Shown piece after piece: positions 1-8,949 of a stretch of DNA of 64,000 bases; the first letter of the stretch is position 1; every line of letters starts with the position of its first letter. The notes under the pieces are model-generated. The model was not told where the DNA came from and made no database searches. It worked only from the letters and a program-made list of their open reading frames with translations. Origin of the DNA: Pseudoalteromonas caenipelagi (GTDB lineage: Bacteria; Pseudomonadota; Gammaproteobacteria; Enterobacterales; Alteromonadaceae); assembly GCF_013140855.1 (NCBI RefSeq), contig NZ_JABBPG010000005.1, forward strand, positions 1-64,000. The letters are read 5' to 3'. A program made the translations under genes and the position numbers.

Positions 1-3000
1 ACCTGTGAACTCTCGGTGAAAACGGATCACCAGCGGGATGTTATAGGCCGCATTCGGATTCCCCTGGTGCAATAACCATAACCTGTACTGCTCGGCAGAA
101 AGCACCAGCGGGTACTGGATTGCTTGCCGCACAGATCTTTCGTCGGAGTCTGCAGGCAGCGCGCCATATTCAATAGCCTTGGCAAGCTCGGAGAGCATGG
201 TATGTCTTTGGAAAATCTCACTACTCAGCTGGCAATTAAGCTTTTGCTCAAGTGCATTCTGCACCTTAAGTAAGGCAAGGGAATTGCCGCCAAGCCGATA
301 AAAATGCGCATTGGGGCCGCAATCACCGCACTGCAAAACATTTTGCCAAACCGTGGCAATTTGTTTTTCCATTGGCGATAAGGGCACACTTGTACTTTGA
401 CGCTGGTTGAGCTCATCGCGATAAAGCTGCTGCAAAGCTGTCCTGTCGACCTTGCCATTTTTAGTTAAAGGAAATTCAATCACTTCAATCAAAGTAGCCG
501 GGATCATATAGCTGGGCAATTTAGCGTCTACACGCGCCAAAAGTTTGGCTTCATCAAAGAGACAAGCCGTATCCAGTTTGATAAAGCCCACCAGTTGCTG
601 ACTGCTTCCGCTCGCTACCGCAATAGTTTCAGCACGCACCACTTCGACTTCTTCATTAAAACAGCGACTAATGGCCTCCAGCTCGACCCGGAAACCGTTG
701 ATCTTAACTTGCTGATCCTGACGACCTATAAACCGCAGTTCGCTTTGCGCATCAAAATAACCAAAATCACCGGTGCGGTAGGCCCGGGTGGTTTCGCCAT
801 TAATATCCAGCGTGATGAAACGGTTTACATCTTGTTCCTGATTCAAATAACCTTGTGCCAAGCCAAGGCCGGTAGCAATAATTTCGCCGATACAACCCTG
901 AGGTAACAATTGCCCATTATTATCGACAATATAAGCTTGGGTCCCCTGGATAACTTTACCTACAGGCAGGGCTTCATCTGCTGGCCAGTTTTTTGGGATC
1001 GGGAAGCAACAGGTAAAAGTGGTATTTTCTGTCGGACCATAGCCATTAATGATCTGCAAATCCGCATGGGCATCATAAACTCGGCGGATATGGCTGGGGG
1101 AAACAACGTCCCCGCCGACTAACAACTGCTTTAAACCGTCAAAGACAGTACAGTCAAGATCAACCAAAGTATGAAATAAAGCAGCAGTCAGCCAAGCCGT
1201 GTTGACATTATGCTGCTGTATGATGCTCCTTAAGTGGGCCACATCCAGCAGTTTGTCATCAATGAAGCAAACTTGTCCGCCATTGAGCAATGCCCCCCAA
1301 AACTCTAAAGTAAAAGCATCAAAAGTCGCTGGGGCAGCCGACAACATCCGGGTTTGTGCATTAAGCGACATAAAATTCGGATTCTCCACCAAGCGGATCA
1401 CCCCTTGATGAAGGCACTTAATACCTTTGGGCTCTCCTGTGGTGCCAGAGGAGAAATTAATATAAATCGGGCTATCTGCAGAAATCTCCGGGAGAGGACA
1501 TTCTTGCAGCGGTTGAGTCAACATCTGCTGGATATCCAGCCAAGGCACGCCGGCTATCGCTTGCTCTGCAGTGGAGATAACACAGGCGAGCTCTGCCTGG
1601 TGAGCGATCTGGGATAATCGTGTTGCCGATTCGTCTTTTGCATAAGGCACGTAAACAGCGCCAGTCAGTACTATACCAACAAGAGCTGCCGCCAGTTCAG
1701 GGCCCTGCGGCAAACATACTCCAACACAGTCCCCAGCGGCTACACCTGCACCTTGTAATGCCAGCGCCATACTTGAGGCTTGTAACCACAGCTGTCGGTA
1801 TGATAATTCCCGGTCTCCCTGAGTCACGGCTACTGCCTCAGGAGACTTGTTAACTTGCGCCGCCAAACGTGAGGCAACATTGCCTTTTAGCGGTGGAAAA
1901 GCGCTTGTTGCCACTGCTGGGGGCAAATACTGCCCCTGCTGACGTATTAAGGCAAAAAATGCCTGCTGCAGTGTCAGTACCGTTTGAGATGAGATTAATT
2001 TCGGGTCAAACTCCCACTTCAGCTGGTAACCTTCGTCATTGACATACATAGACAGCATAAGAGGAAACTTAGCGCTTTTCAGGCTTGTCTCCATACGCTG
2101 CACCGTCGTCTGGCTAAAGCTGTCCAGCTCGGTCAATCCATCCTGCCAGGCAAAGACTACCTGCTGCAGGGGATGACGACCTTCATGTGTCTGCAGGCCC
2201 AGTTCGGGCAGCAAGGCATTAAAATCAGTATTGGCAACAGCCATATCCTGGTGCATGTTTTGCTGGACTTGTTTTGACGACATCCCCCTGCGGTAACGGA
2301 CAGGCACCATCGAAACCATGTAACCGACAATCTCATGAAGCCACCCCTGATCCCTGCTCGCATAAGGGGTGCTGATGACAATATCATCCAGTCCGACATA
2401 ACGTCCGATCATTTCAGCAAATAAGGTAAATGCCGCGCTGAAAGTCGAGACTTGGGCGTCATGGGCTAAGGTATCTAGTTGCTTGCTTTCCTGCCGAGAT
2501 AATTGCCCATATATCACATGTGCTTCATCTGCCTGACAAGGCGTCAGACTATGCAACTGCATGGCTTCATAACCCTGCAAGCGGTTACGCCAATAGGCTT
2601 GTCCGTTATCAGCAGGCAATTGTGCCAAGTAATCCAGATAATCAGCACTGGACGCCAATACCTGCTTGCCACCGTCATAAAACGCTATCACGCGTCGCCA
2701 AAGCTGACTGATAGACCAGCCGTCAATAATAATATGCGGAAAATTCAACACCAAAACCGAGTGCTCACTCGTTATCCGCACCAGACGGGCAATAAACAGA
2801 CAGTCTTGTTTTAAATTAAACTGACGCTGCTGCTCTTGAGCGTATATGTCCTGAGCCAACGACTCATCACCGTCTACGACCTCCAGTTGCCATGCGCCGT
2901 CGTAATTTGGCTTAAGTAAAACCTGATCGCCAACTTCAACAAACACACTATGCAAGGCGTCATACGCTCGATAGGCCTGAGAGAGGCTGTCCGCTAACCG

Positions 3001-3330
3001 TTCTATATCCAGCTTGCCGCGGATAACAAAACTCATTGGAATGTTATAGTTCTCGGACTGCTTCATCTTATACAGCGGCCACAGCGACATTTGCTTTGCA
3101 GAAATGGCAACACCGGCATTTTTTTCCTGCTCAGACAGCAATGCGACCGCTGCTTTTGCTTGACTGGCCTGGTTTAAAAACGCCAGTAATTCTTCTTTAT
3201 ACTTTCTTATCTTCGCAACGGCCTCGGCAGGGATCGGGGACACGCTAGATTTAATGTTTAATTTATCGCCATTGGCCTTAACGATAATCCCTTGCTGCTT
3301 TAACTCAGCAAGCAGTACATTCACATTCAT
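1..3330 (-). CDS. Non-ribosomal peptide synthetase, C-A-T-C..., 3' end outside window
   Basis: The reading frame is open from an ATG at 3330 to the left edge (1110 codons) with no stop, so the gene is partial. Domains in order: a short N-terminal segment (1-60); a condensation domain (about 70-480) with PHIIIDG near residue 198 instead of HHxxxDG; an adenylation domain (about 500-980) with SSGTTGEPKG near 627 and GYGPTE; a thiolation domain with LGGNS near 1013; then the start of a second condensation domain (SAEQYRLW) at the edge. Pocket residues read by alignment to GrsA are D235, A236, L239, W278, L299, G301, G322, T330, F331; I do not assign a substrate. The start overlaps the stop of the upstream NRPS gene (ATGA), so the two should be translationally coupled and act as consecutive subunits. 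Intact frame was checked at the A3 and T motifs. Confidence 0.93.
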   Translation of the reverse strand, partial: MNVNVLLAELKQQGIIVKANGDKLNIKSSVSPIPAEAVAKIRKYKEELLAFLNQASQAKAAVALLSEQEKNAGVAISAKQMSLWPLYKMKQSENYNIPMSFVIRGKLDIERLADSLSQAYRAYDALHSVFVEVGDQVLLKPNYDGAWQLEVVDGDESLAQDIYAQEQQRQFNLKQDCLFIARLVRITSEHSVLVLNFPHIIIDGWSISQLWRRVIAFYDGGKQVLASSADYLDYLAQLPADNGQAYWRNRLQGYEAMQLHSLTPCQADEAHVIYGQLSRQESKQLDTLAHDAQVSTFSAAFTLFAEMIGRYVGLDDIVISTPYASRDQGWLHEIVGYMVSMVPVRYRRGMSSKQVQQNMHQDMAVANTDFNALLPELGLQTHEGRHPLQQVVFAWQDGLTELDSFSQTTVQRMETSLKSAKFPLMLSMYVNDEGYQLKWEFDPKLISSQTVLTLQQAFFALIRQQGQYLPPAVATSAFPPLKGNVASRLAAQVNKSPEAVAVTQGDRELSYRQLWLQASSMALALQGAGVAAGDCVGVCLPQGPELAAALVGIVLTGAVYVPYAKDESATRLSQIAHQAELACVISTAEQAIAGVPWLDIQQMLTQPLQECPLPEISADSPIYINFSSGTTGEPKGIKCLHQGVIRLVENPNFMSLNAQTRMLSAAPATFDAFTLEFWGALLNGGQVCFIDDKLLDVAHLRSIIQQHNVNTAWLTAALFHTLVDLDCTVFDGLKQLLVGGDVVSPSHIRRVYDAHADLQIINGYGPTENTTFTCCFPIPKNWPADEALPVGKVIQGTQAYIVDNNGQLLPQGCIGEIIATGLGLAQGYLNQEQDVNRFITLDINGETTRAYRTGDFGYFDAQSELRFIGRQDQQVKINGFRVELEAISRCFNEEVEVVRAETIAVASGSSQQLVGFIKLDTACLFDEAKLLARVDAKLPSYMIPATLIEVIEFPLTKNGKVDRTALQQLYRDELNQRQSTSVPLSPMEKQIATVWQNVLQCGDCGPNAHFYRLGGNSLALLKVQNALEQKLNCQLSSEIFQRHTMLSELAKAIEYGALPADSDERSVRQAIQYPLVLSAEQYRLWLLHQGNPNAAYNIPLVIRFHREFTG

Positions 3331-6300
3331 ATGGTCAATTCCTCGGAAAATTCTCCTTCTTCCTCAATTTCCGCCATTGAATCTATAAATGATGCAATAG
3401 TTTGTATCGTGCCAAGTTCGATCAAATCAGTCACTTTAATCGTGGTCAACAAACGCTGTTCGATACTTAACGCCAGTTTCATCACCATCAATGAATTACC
3501 GCCCAATTTATAAATATGCGTTTGCACATCAACCTGGGTTAACCCCAAGTGCTGGCAAAAGATATCCGCCAATACAATTTCAGTCTCTGTTTGCGCTTCC
3601 AGGCGAACGGTATTTTCCAGTTCGATCTCAGGTAAAGCTTTCTTATCGATTTTGCGGTTTGGCGTCAGCGGCAAAGAATCGAGATAGATAATTTGTTGCG
3701 GAACCATAAAGTGCGGTAATTTCTGACGGCAATGCTGGCTGATCACAGCTTCCTGACATGAGGCATTCACAAAAGCAACCAGCTGTTCAGCTCCAGCAAC
3801 CTCTCGCACTACCACGGCGATTTGACTGACCGCTTCAACTTGCTTGATGACTTGTTCAATTTCCTCCAGCTCAATACGATATCCGGAGACTTTCACCTGA
3901 TGGTCCGCCCGGCCGTGGAAGTTGATCTCTCCCTTATGGTTTATCGACGCTAAATCCCCAGTTTGATATATACGCTGTCCTAGGGTCGGGTGCATGATAA
4001 ATCTGTCCCGAGTCAAGGCTTCATTGTGCAGGTAACCGTCAGATAAACTTGCGCCACCAATCCAAAGCTGACCAACTGCCCCGACAGGCACAGGCTTGAG
4101 GGCTTCATCCAGCAAATAAAACTCTGTATTGTTTATCGGCTGACCCAGAGAAACCTCAGGATGTAACGGTGAAATCTGCTTTAATGAAGACCACACGCTC
4201 GTTTCCGTAGGGCCGTACATGTTATAGCATAAGTTGTTGTTTTCACTTAGCATCCTAGCGAGCTGGGCATCCATTGCTTCACCGCCGCACAAGATCACTT
4301 GTGACTGGAAAGGCTGCCATCCAGTAGCGATTAACGTACGCCAGGTGCTGGGGGTAGCTTGGCAATGGGTGACCTGCTTGTGCCGTAGGTAAGCCGTCAA
4401 CTTAGCGGCATCACGGCTCTCCTCCTGACTGGCAAGCAAGACCTTAGCGCCAGAGGTTAGCGGCAAGTAAAGTTCCAGTGTTGAAATATCGAAAGAAAAA
4501 GAGGTGATTGCCAACCAGGTATCGCCCGCTTGCAAGGCAAACTCCTGCGCCATGGCACAGATAAAGTTATTAAACGCAGCATAGCTGATCACAACACCTT
4601 TAGGTAACCCGGTGGAACCTGACGTGTAAATACAATACATGGGCGATGCCAGATCGACCGGCACCGGCTGCCAGGGTACGTCACTTTGCGCATCCGGCAT
4701 TATCCGCGTTACCGCATAGCTATCCTGCTCGGCAATCACATAGTTAATTTGACTGTGTTCGATAATGTAGTTAATGCGATCTTCCGGATAACTTGGGTCC
4801 AGAGGTACATAACCGATACCGCAGGCCTGGCAGGCCAGCATCCAAGCGACACAGTCGCTATTTCGGGGTAAGCAGATACCGACAAATTGTCCCTGAGTCA
4901 GATTCAGAGTACTCAGGTAAGCCGCTTTTTTATCAATCAGGTTCAACAAATCAGCATACTTGTACACCTGCTCTTCATGTTCAAGCGCGATATCTTGCGG
5001 CAAAGCTAAAGCATGCCTGCGGAATCTCTGATATACGGTTTCATTGAGGCTGTCGACGACGGGGCCTGAGATCTGAGGTGCAGCAGTCGCAATATTTCCT
5101 ATGGACTCCTCTGATTGCTCAAGCACCACCTGCAATAACTGCAAGTAGTCCTGAATCATATTTTCTATCAGCCACTGCGGGTATTTCGCGGTTTTGAATT
5201 CCCACAACAAATGTACAGGGTTATCTTCCCCTATTTGTCCTTCACGGGGAATCACGACAACAGAGAGATCAAATTTTGCCGCCCGGCTGTCAATGGCTTC
5301 AAACACCCGGCTATCTGTAATGCCGGGCAAGTCAATCTCAGGCATAGGTGAATCATGGAAACCAAAAAACACCTGAAACAGGGGGTTGACTCCGGGGACG
5401 CGATCTGGGTTGACGGCTTTCACCAGGTATTCGAACGGCAGTGATTGATATTGCTGCGCCTCCTGCACCACTTTGGCGCTATGGGCCAACAACTCATCAA
5501 TGCTCATTGCGTCATTTAATTGCCCGCGCAACACCACAGTATTGATCATCATGCCAACAATGGAGTCAGCATTGATCCATTGCCGGTTGGCAAACGCTGA
5601 CCCTACGCAAATATCTTGATCGCCGGAAAATCTGGCCAACATCAAATAGTACAGCGACAGCATAATACTGAAAGCGGTTTCGCCTCTTTGTTCCGCCAAC
5701 CTTTCAACGGCCTGCCATTGCGCTCTGGGTAGAGGGATGCGCAGTGTTTGCCCTTTACGGATATCATCGGTTTCCGTTTGGTGATTGGGCAGGTTTAACA
5801 CCGCTGGCGACGCTGCAAGTTGATCGCGCCAATAGCTGAGCTGCTTTTCGACTTCGCCTGTCTCAAGCCATTGCGCCTGAGTAAGACAAAAATCGGCATA
5901 TTGTGCCGGCTCAGGCAACTCAGTTAAGGCCTGGTTGACATGGGCACGGTAATAATGAATAAAGTCATTGAGAAACAGGTTATAAGACCAGCCATCATGC
6001 ACTAGGTGATGTTCAATATGTAACAAAGCACTTTGACTGTCGGACAGCTTGACTAACGCCCACCTGACCAGAGGCAGCTGAGACAAGATAAAGGGCTGGT
6101 TCAGCTCTTCTTGCACCAGTTCCGCTAGGCTTTTTTTACTTTCACTCGCATCAAGGTGGGAGAAATCGAACTCCTGTAAGGTAACATCATAATGCCTGTA
6201 GACTCTTTGCATCCCTTCACCGTCGCCAGGTAAAAAGGCAGTACGGAAAATACTATGACGGTCAACCACTTTTTGCACCGCATAGGCAACGGCTTTGGCA

Positions 6301-8171
6301 TCTACCTGCCCAGTCAGCATAAGCTGCGACTTAGCATGATAAGCCCGGTCCTGATTGTCCATATTGGCAAAAAACCAGATCGAACGCTGGGACGAAGAAA
6401 GGGGGACGTCTATATAATCTTGTTCATCGTCAAGGTGCGACTTGATCTCAGTAATCGCAAAGGTTTGGCTATTGATCTCTTGCCACAAACGCTCCGGGGT
6501 GCCCTGCTTTTCAAACAATTCAAAAGGCAATCCCAATGCAAAACGTTTATGGACATTGGCAGCAATGGAAATAGCGGCGATGGAATTCCCCCCTTGCTGA
6601 AAAAAGTTATCCTGCCAGCCGATAGACACGCCCATATGGTCTCTGAAGATATTGAGGAATGCCTGCTTATCTTCAGTCAGATGACAGTCTGCTTCCTGTG
6701 AAGCAGCATCCGATAACTGGGGAAAAGGCAGGGCAGCTTCATCTAACTTATGGTTGGCAGTCAAAGGAAAGGCGCTTAATACTAAAATATGGTTGGGCAC
6801 CATATATTCAGGCAGACTCGCGGCTAATGACTGCTTAACGGCATCTAGGTCAACCTCTGTCTGTGATACCACATAAGCTACCAGCATATCCTGCTGGCCA
6901 ATGCGGTGCACCATGATATGAGCCTGGGTAACCTGTTCAAGCTGCAACAAGTGATGGATCACTTCTTCGCTTTCTATCCTAAAGCCGTTAACTTTAAGCT
7001 GCTTGTCTATGCGGTTGATGTATTCCAGTATGCCGTCTTGATTAAAGCGACAGATATCCCCGGTTCGATAAGCTCTATGCTGTTCACCGTTTTTCGCGGT
7101 AAAAGTGATGAACTTCTGCCTGGTCAGCTCGGCAAGATTATGATAGCCGCGACTGACACCAGCTCCCGCCACCAAAAGCTCACCATCTTCTTCGCAGGCA
7201 ACTTCTTGCAACTGTTCATCAACAACAAAACAACGGACCCCTGGCAGGGCGCGACCGATTGCCGGCAGCCCATGACCTTCAGCGGCAACGACATGAGAGC
7301 TTGCTATAACTGTGGTTTCGGTGGGCCCGTATGCATTTTCAACGCGTACAGTCCAGTGACTAGGAGGACGTTTGGTTAAGCGCTGACCTGCTGTTTGCAA
7401 GACTTCTAGGCTCGCAGGTAAAACAAGCTGCTCATCCGCCATCAATATTTCAGCCAAAGGCGTAGGGAGCCAGCTGAAGGTAATTTGGTGTTGTTGATAA
7501 AAATTGACTAACTCATAAGGATTGAGCAGTACCTCGTTTTCGACGACATATAAGGATGCCCCGGTGAACAAGGCTGGCAACCATTCCATCATCGCGGCAT
7601 CAAAGGCGATATTGGCGGAAAACGTCATCCGGCTGGTCCGGGAAAGGTGATAATAATCACAAAAGGACTCAACCATAGGCAGCAGGCTTTCAATGCCTAC
7701 CACACAACCTTTGGGTTTACCTGTTGTCCCTGAGGTATAAATGATATAGGCGATTCCCGTTTGCTTAACTTCTGTTTGGGGGTAGTCCACCGCTTGAGGC
7801 AGGTCCCAGTCAAAACAGATTTCTTGTATATCACCAAAGGAGGCCTTGCCGCTCAGGTTGATCAGCCATTGCGCATCAAGATCCTGCAGGATATGCTGCA
7901 ATCGGGTGTCAGGTGTCCCTGTTGCGACTGGCACAACGCCAATGCCAAGCTTCCAACAAGCCAGAACTGCGGTAATGTATTCAAGCGAACGTTCCGCAAC
8001 AATAGGCAGTGCATCTGGCCAGCTTTCGACGTCACGCCCTAAACATTGATACAGGTGGCTGGCCCACAAATCAGAGTTATGATTTAGCTGAGCAAAAGTC
8101 CATTTTTCTTGGTTTGTGGCAACAAAGGCCTCTCCTGCATTACACTGGATTCTAGATAATAGTTGTTTCAT
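3327..8171 (-). CDS. Non-ribosomal peptide synthetase, A-T-C-A-T
   Basis: Cytoplasmic peptide assembly enzyme of 1614 residues. Domains: adenylation 1 (TSGTTGKPKG near 145), thiolation 1 (QQGGNS near 527), condensation (HHLVHDG near 720, intact), adenylation 2 (TSGSTGLPKG near 1184), thiolation 2 (LGGNS near 1556). There is no N-terminal condensation domain, so it probably loads the first residue, and no thioesterase, so the chain must pass to the next protein. By alignment to GrsA the second A domain has D I L Q L G M V W, very close to the known glycine code DILQLGLIW. The first has D A M W Q A A V I, not assigned. The frame extends upstream to 8243, but that would overlap the adaptor gene and add a basic tail with no family counterpart; the ATG at 8171 leaves a 22-base gap. 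It ends in an ATGA overlap with the next NRPS. Confidence 0.93.
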   Translation of the reverse strand: MKQLLSRIQCNAGEAFVATNQEKWTFAQLNHNSDLWASHLYQCLGRDVESWPDALPIVAERSLEYITAVLACWKLGIGVVPVATGTPDTRLQHILQDLDAQWLINLSGKASFGDIQEICFDWDLPQAVDYPQTEVKQTGIAYIIYTSGTTGKPKGCVVGIESLLPMVESFCDYYHLSRTSRMTFSANIAFDAAMMEWLPALFTGASLYVVENEVLLNPYELVNFYQQHQITFSWLPTPLAEILMADEQLVLPASLEVLQTAGQRLTKRPPSHWTVRVENAYGPTETTVIASSHVVAAEGHGLPAIGRALPGVRCFVVDEQLQEVACEEDGELLVAGAGVSRGYHNLAELTRQKFITFTAKNGEQHRAYRTGDICRFNQDGILEYINRIDKQLKVNGFRIESEEVIHHLLQLEQVTQAHIMVHRIGQQDMLVAYVVSQTEVDLDAVKQSLAASLPEYMVPNHILVLSAFPLTANHKLDEAALPFPQLSDAASQEADCHLTEDKQAFLNIFRDHMGVSIGWQDNFFQQGGNSIAAISIAANVHKRFALGLPFELFEKQGTPERLWQEINSQTFAITEIKSHLDDEQDYIDVPLSSSQRSIWFFANMDNQDRAYHAKSQLMLTGQVDAKAVAYAVQKVVDRHSIFRTAFLPGDGEGMQRVYRHYDVTLQEFDFSHLDASESKKSLAELVQEELNQPFILSQLPLVRWALVKLSDSQSALLHIEHHLVHDGWSYNLFLNDFIHYYRAHVNQALTELPEPAQYADFCLTQAQWLETGEVEKQLSYWRDQLAASPAVLNLPNHQTETDDIRKGQTLRIPLPRAQWQAVERLAEQRGETAFSIMLSLYYLMLARFSGDQDICVGSAFANRQWINADSIVGMMINTVVLRGQLNDAMSIDELLAHSAKVVQEAQQYQSLPFEYLVKAVNPDRVPGVNPLFQVFFGFHDSPMPEIDLPGITDSRVFEAIDSRAAKFDLSVVVIPREGQIGEDNPVHLLWEFKTAKYPQWLIENMIQDYLQLLQVVLEQSEESIGNIATAAPQISGPVVDSLNETVYQRFRRHALALPQDIALEHEEQVYKYADLLNLIDKKAAYLSTLNLTQGQFVGICLPRNSDCVAWMLACQACGIGYVPLDPSYPEDRINYIIEHSQINYVIAEQDSYAVTRIMPDAQSDVPWQPVPVDLASPMYCIYTSGSTGLPKGVVISYAAFNNFICAMAQEFALQAGDTWLAITSFSFDISTLELYLPLTSGAKVLLASQEESRDAAKLTAYLRHKQVTHCQATPSTWRTLIATGWQPFQSQVILCGGEAMDAQLARMLSENNNLCYNMYGPTETSVWSSLKQISPLHPEVSLGQPINNTEFYLLDEALKPVPVGAVGQLWIGGASLSDGYLHNEALTRDRFIMHPTLGQRIYQTGDLASINHKGEINFHGRADHQVKVSGYRIELEEIEQVIKQVEAVSQIAVVVREVAGAEQLVAFVNASCQEAVISQHCRQKLPHFMVPQQIIYLDSLPLTPNRKIDKKALPEIELENTVRLEAQTETEIVLADIFCQHLGLTQVDVQTHIYKLGGNSLMVMKLALSIEQRLLTTIKVTDLIELGTIQTIASFIDSMAEIEEEGEFSEELTI

Positions 8172-8193
8172 CAATTTACCGACGCATTTGAAA

Positions 8194-8949
8194 TTATAAT
8201 TTTTTAGGAATTTTGATTTGTAAAGCTTGTCCCAGTAGCACACCGATACCAGTTACTTTAAAACTGACCTCAACAGTACTCGAACGAACATCAACTTCAG
8301 GAACAAGATAGTCAAAAGCGAGTTGTAACTGGCTGTTCTCCTCCGCCACACCGGCTTGCTGTAAGTCCAGAGTTCTATATAAATGGTGCGGAACATGTAC
8401 TAGGACATAAAGAGCACGGGGATCAAAGACAGTGACCAAGGTATCGCCCGCCTGGACGACCTCAAAGGTTTTCACATCTCGCTGTAACACAACCCCGGGG
8501 TATGGGGCGTTGATTGTTTTCTTATCTAAAATATGCGTTAAGCGCACAATTTCTTGTTCAATCAGGTTCAACTCATGACGTGAGTTAAGCAAATCAATAT
8601 GCTTTTGTGCCCTTTGCTCCCCAGATACGGAATTGCTTTGCAGCAAACTTTCATAACCATCAATAATCTGTTGATGTTCGGCAATTTTTGCCTTGATGTT
8701 TTGCTGCTGGATGCTTAACTGCACCAGTTGCTTCTGCTCATAGCTGTTATCAATCCGTGCGATGGCATCGCCTTTTTGAAAGGTCTCTCCGACATCGAGA
8801 ATAAAGTTCAGTTGCCCGCTCTGCTCTGCAGAGAGTTGAAGCTTGGTTTTTGAGTAAACCGTACCCGGCAGCAATGCCTCCTCGGCATTCGCCCATGAAG
8901 CATATTGCAGGACAAGAAGAGAAGTGAGAATACGAAATATGTTAACCAT
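8194..8949 (-). CDS. RND efflux periplasmic adaptor (membrane fusion protein), short form
   Basis: Protein of 251 residues with an N-terminal signal peptide (hydrophobic stretch ending near ANA, residue 22). It then shows a biotinyl-lipoyl-like half (DVGETFQKGDAIARID), a coiled-coil hairpin (about 75-140), the second lipoyl half (INAPYPGVVLQRDV) and a beta-barrel segment. It is clearly shorter than the usual 350-400 residues of AcrA-type adaptors; the membrane-proximal domain appears missing or reduced. The ATG at 8949 overlaps the stop of the RND permease gene by one base (TAATG), and AAGG lies seven bases upstream. It should bridge the permease to an outer membrane channel not encoded here. 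Its place between the permease and the NRPS suggests a dedicated export or self-protection pump for the peptide product. Confidence 0.85.
   Translation of the reverse strand: MVNIFRILTSLLVLQYASWANAEEALLPGTVYSKTKLQLSAEQSGQLNFILDVGETFQKGDAIARIDNSYEQKQLVQLSIQQQNIKAKIAEHQQIIDGYESLLQSNSVSGEQRAQKHIDLLNSRHELNLIEQEIVRLTHILDKKTINAPYPGVVLQRDVKTFEVVQAGDTLVTVFDPRALYVLVHVPHHLYRTLDLQQAGVAEENSQLQLAFDYLVPEVDVRSSTVEVSFKVTGIGVLLGQALQIKIPKKL

Noticed and set aside
595-3248. Several open frames on the plus strand and short minus frames within 1-3330
   Set aside because: They lie inside the NRPS frame, which is open from 3330 to the left edge with all core motifs in one frame, and have no recognisable domain.
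1-3330. Possible frameshift or pseudogene in the edge NRPS because no closed ORF was listed there
   Set aside because: The frame was checked at the A3 motif (1425) and T motif (291); both are in phase with the ATG at 3330. It is open because the window ends, not because it is broken.
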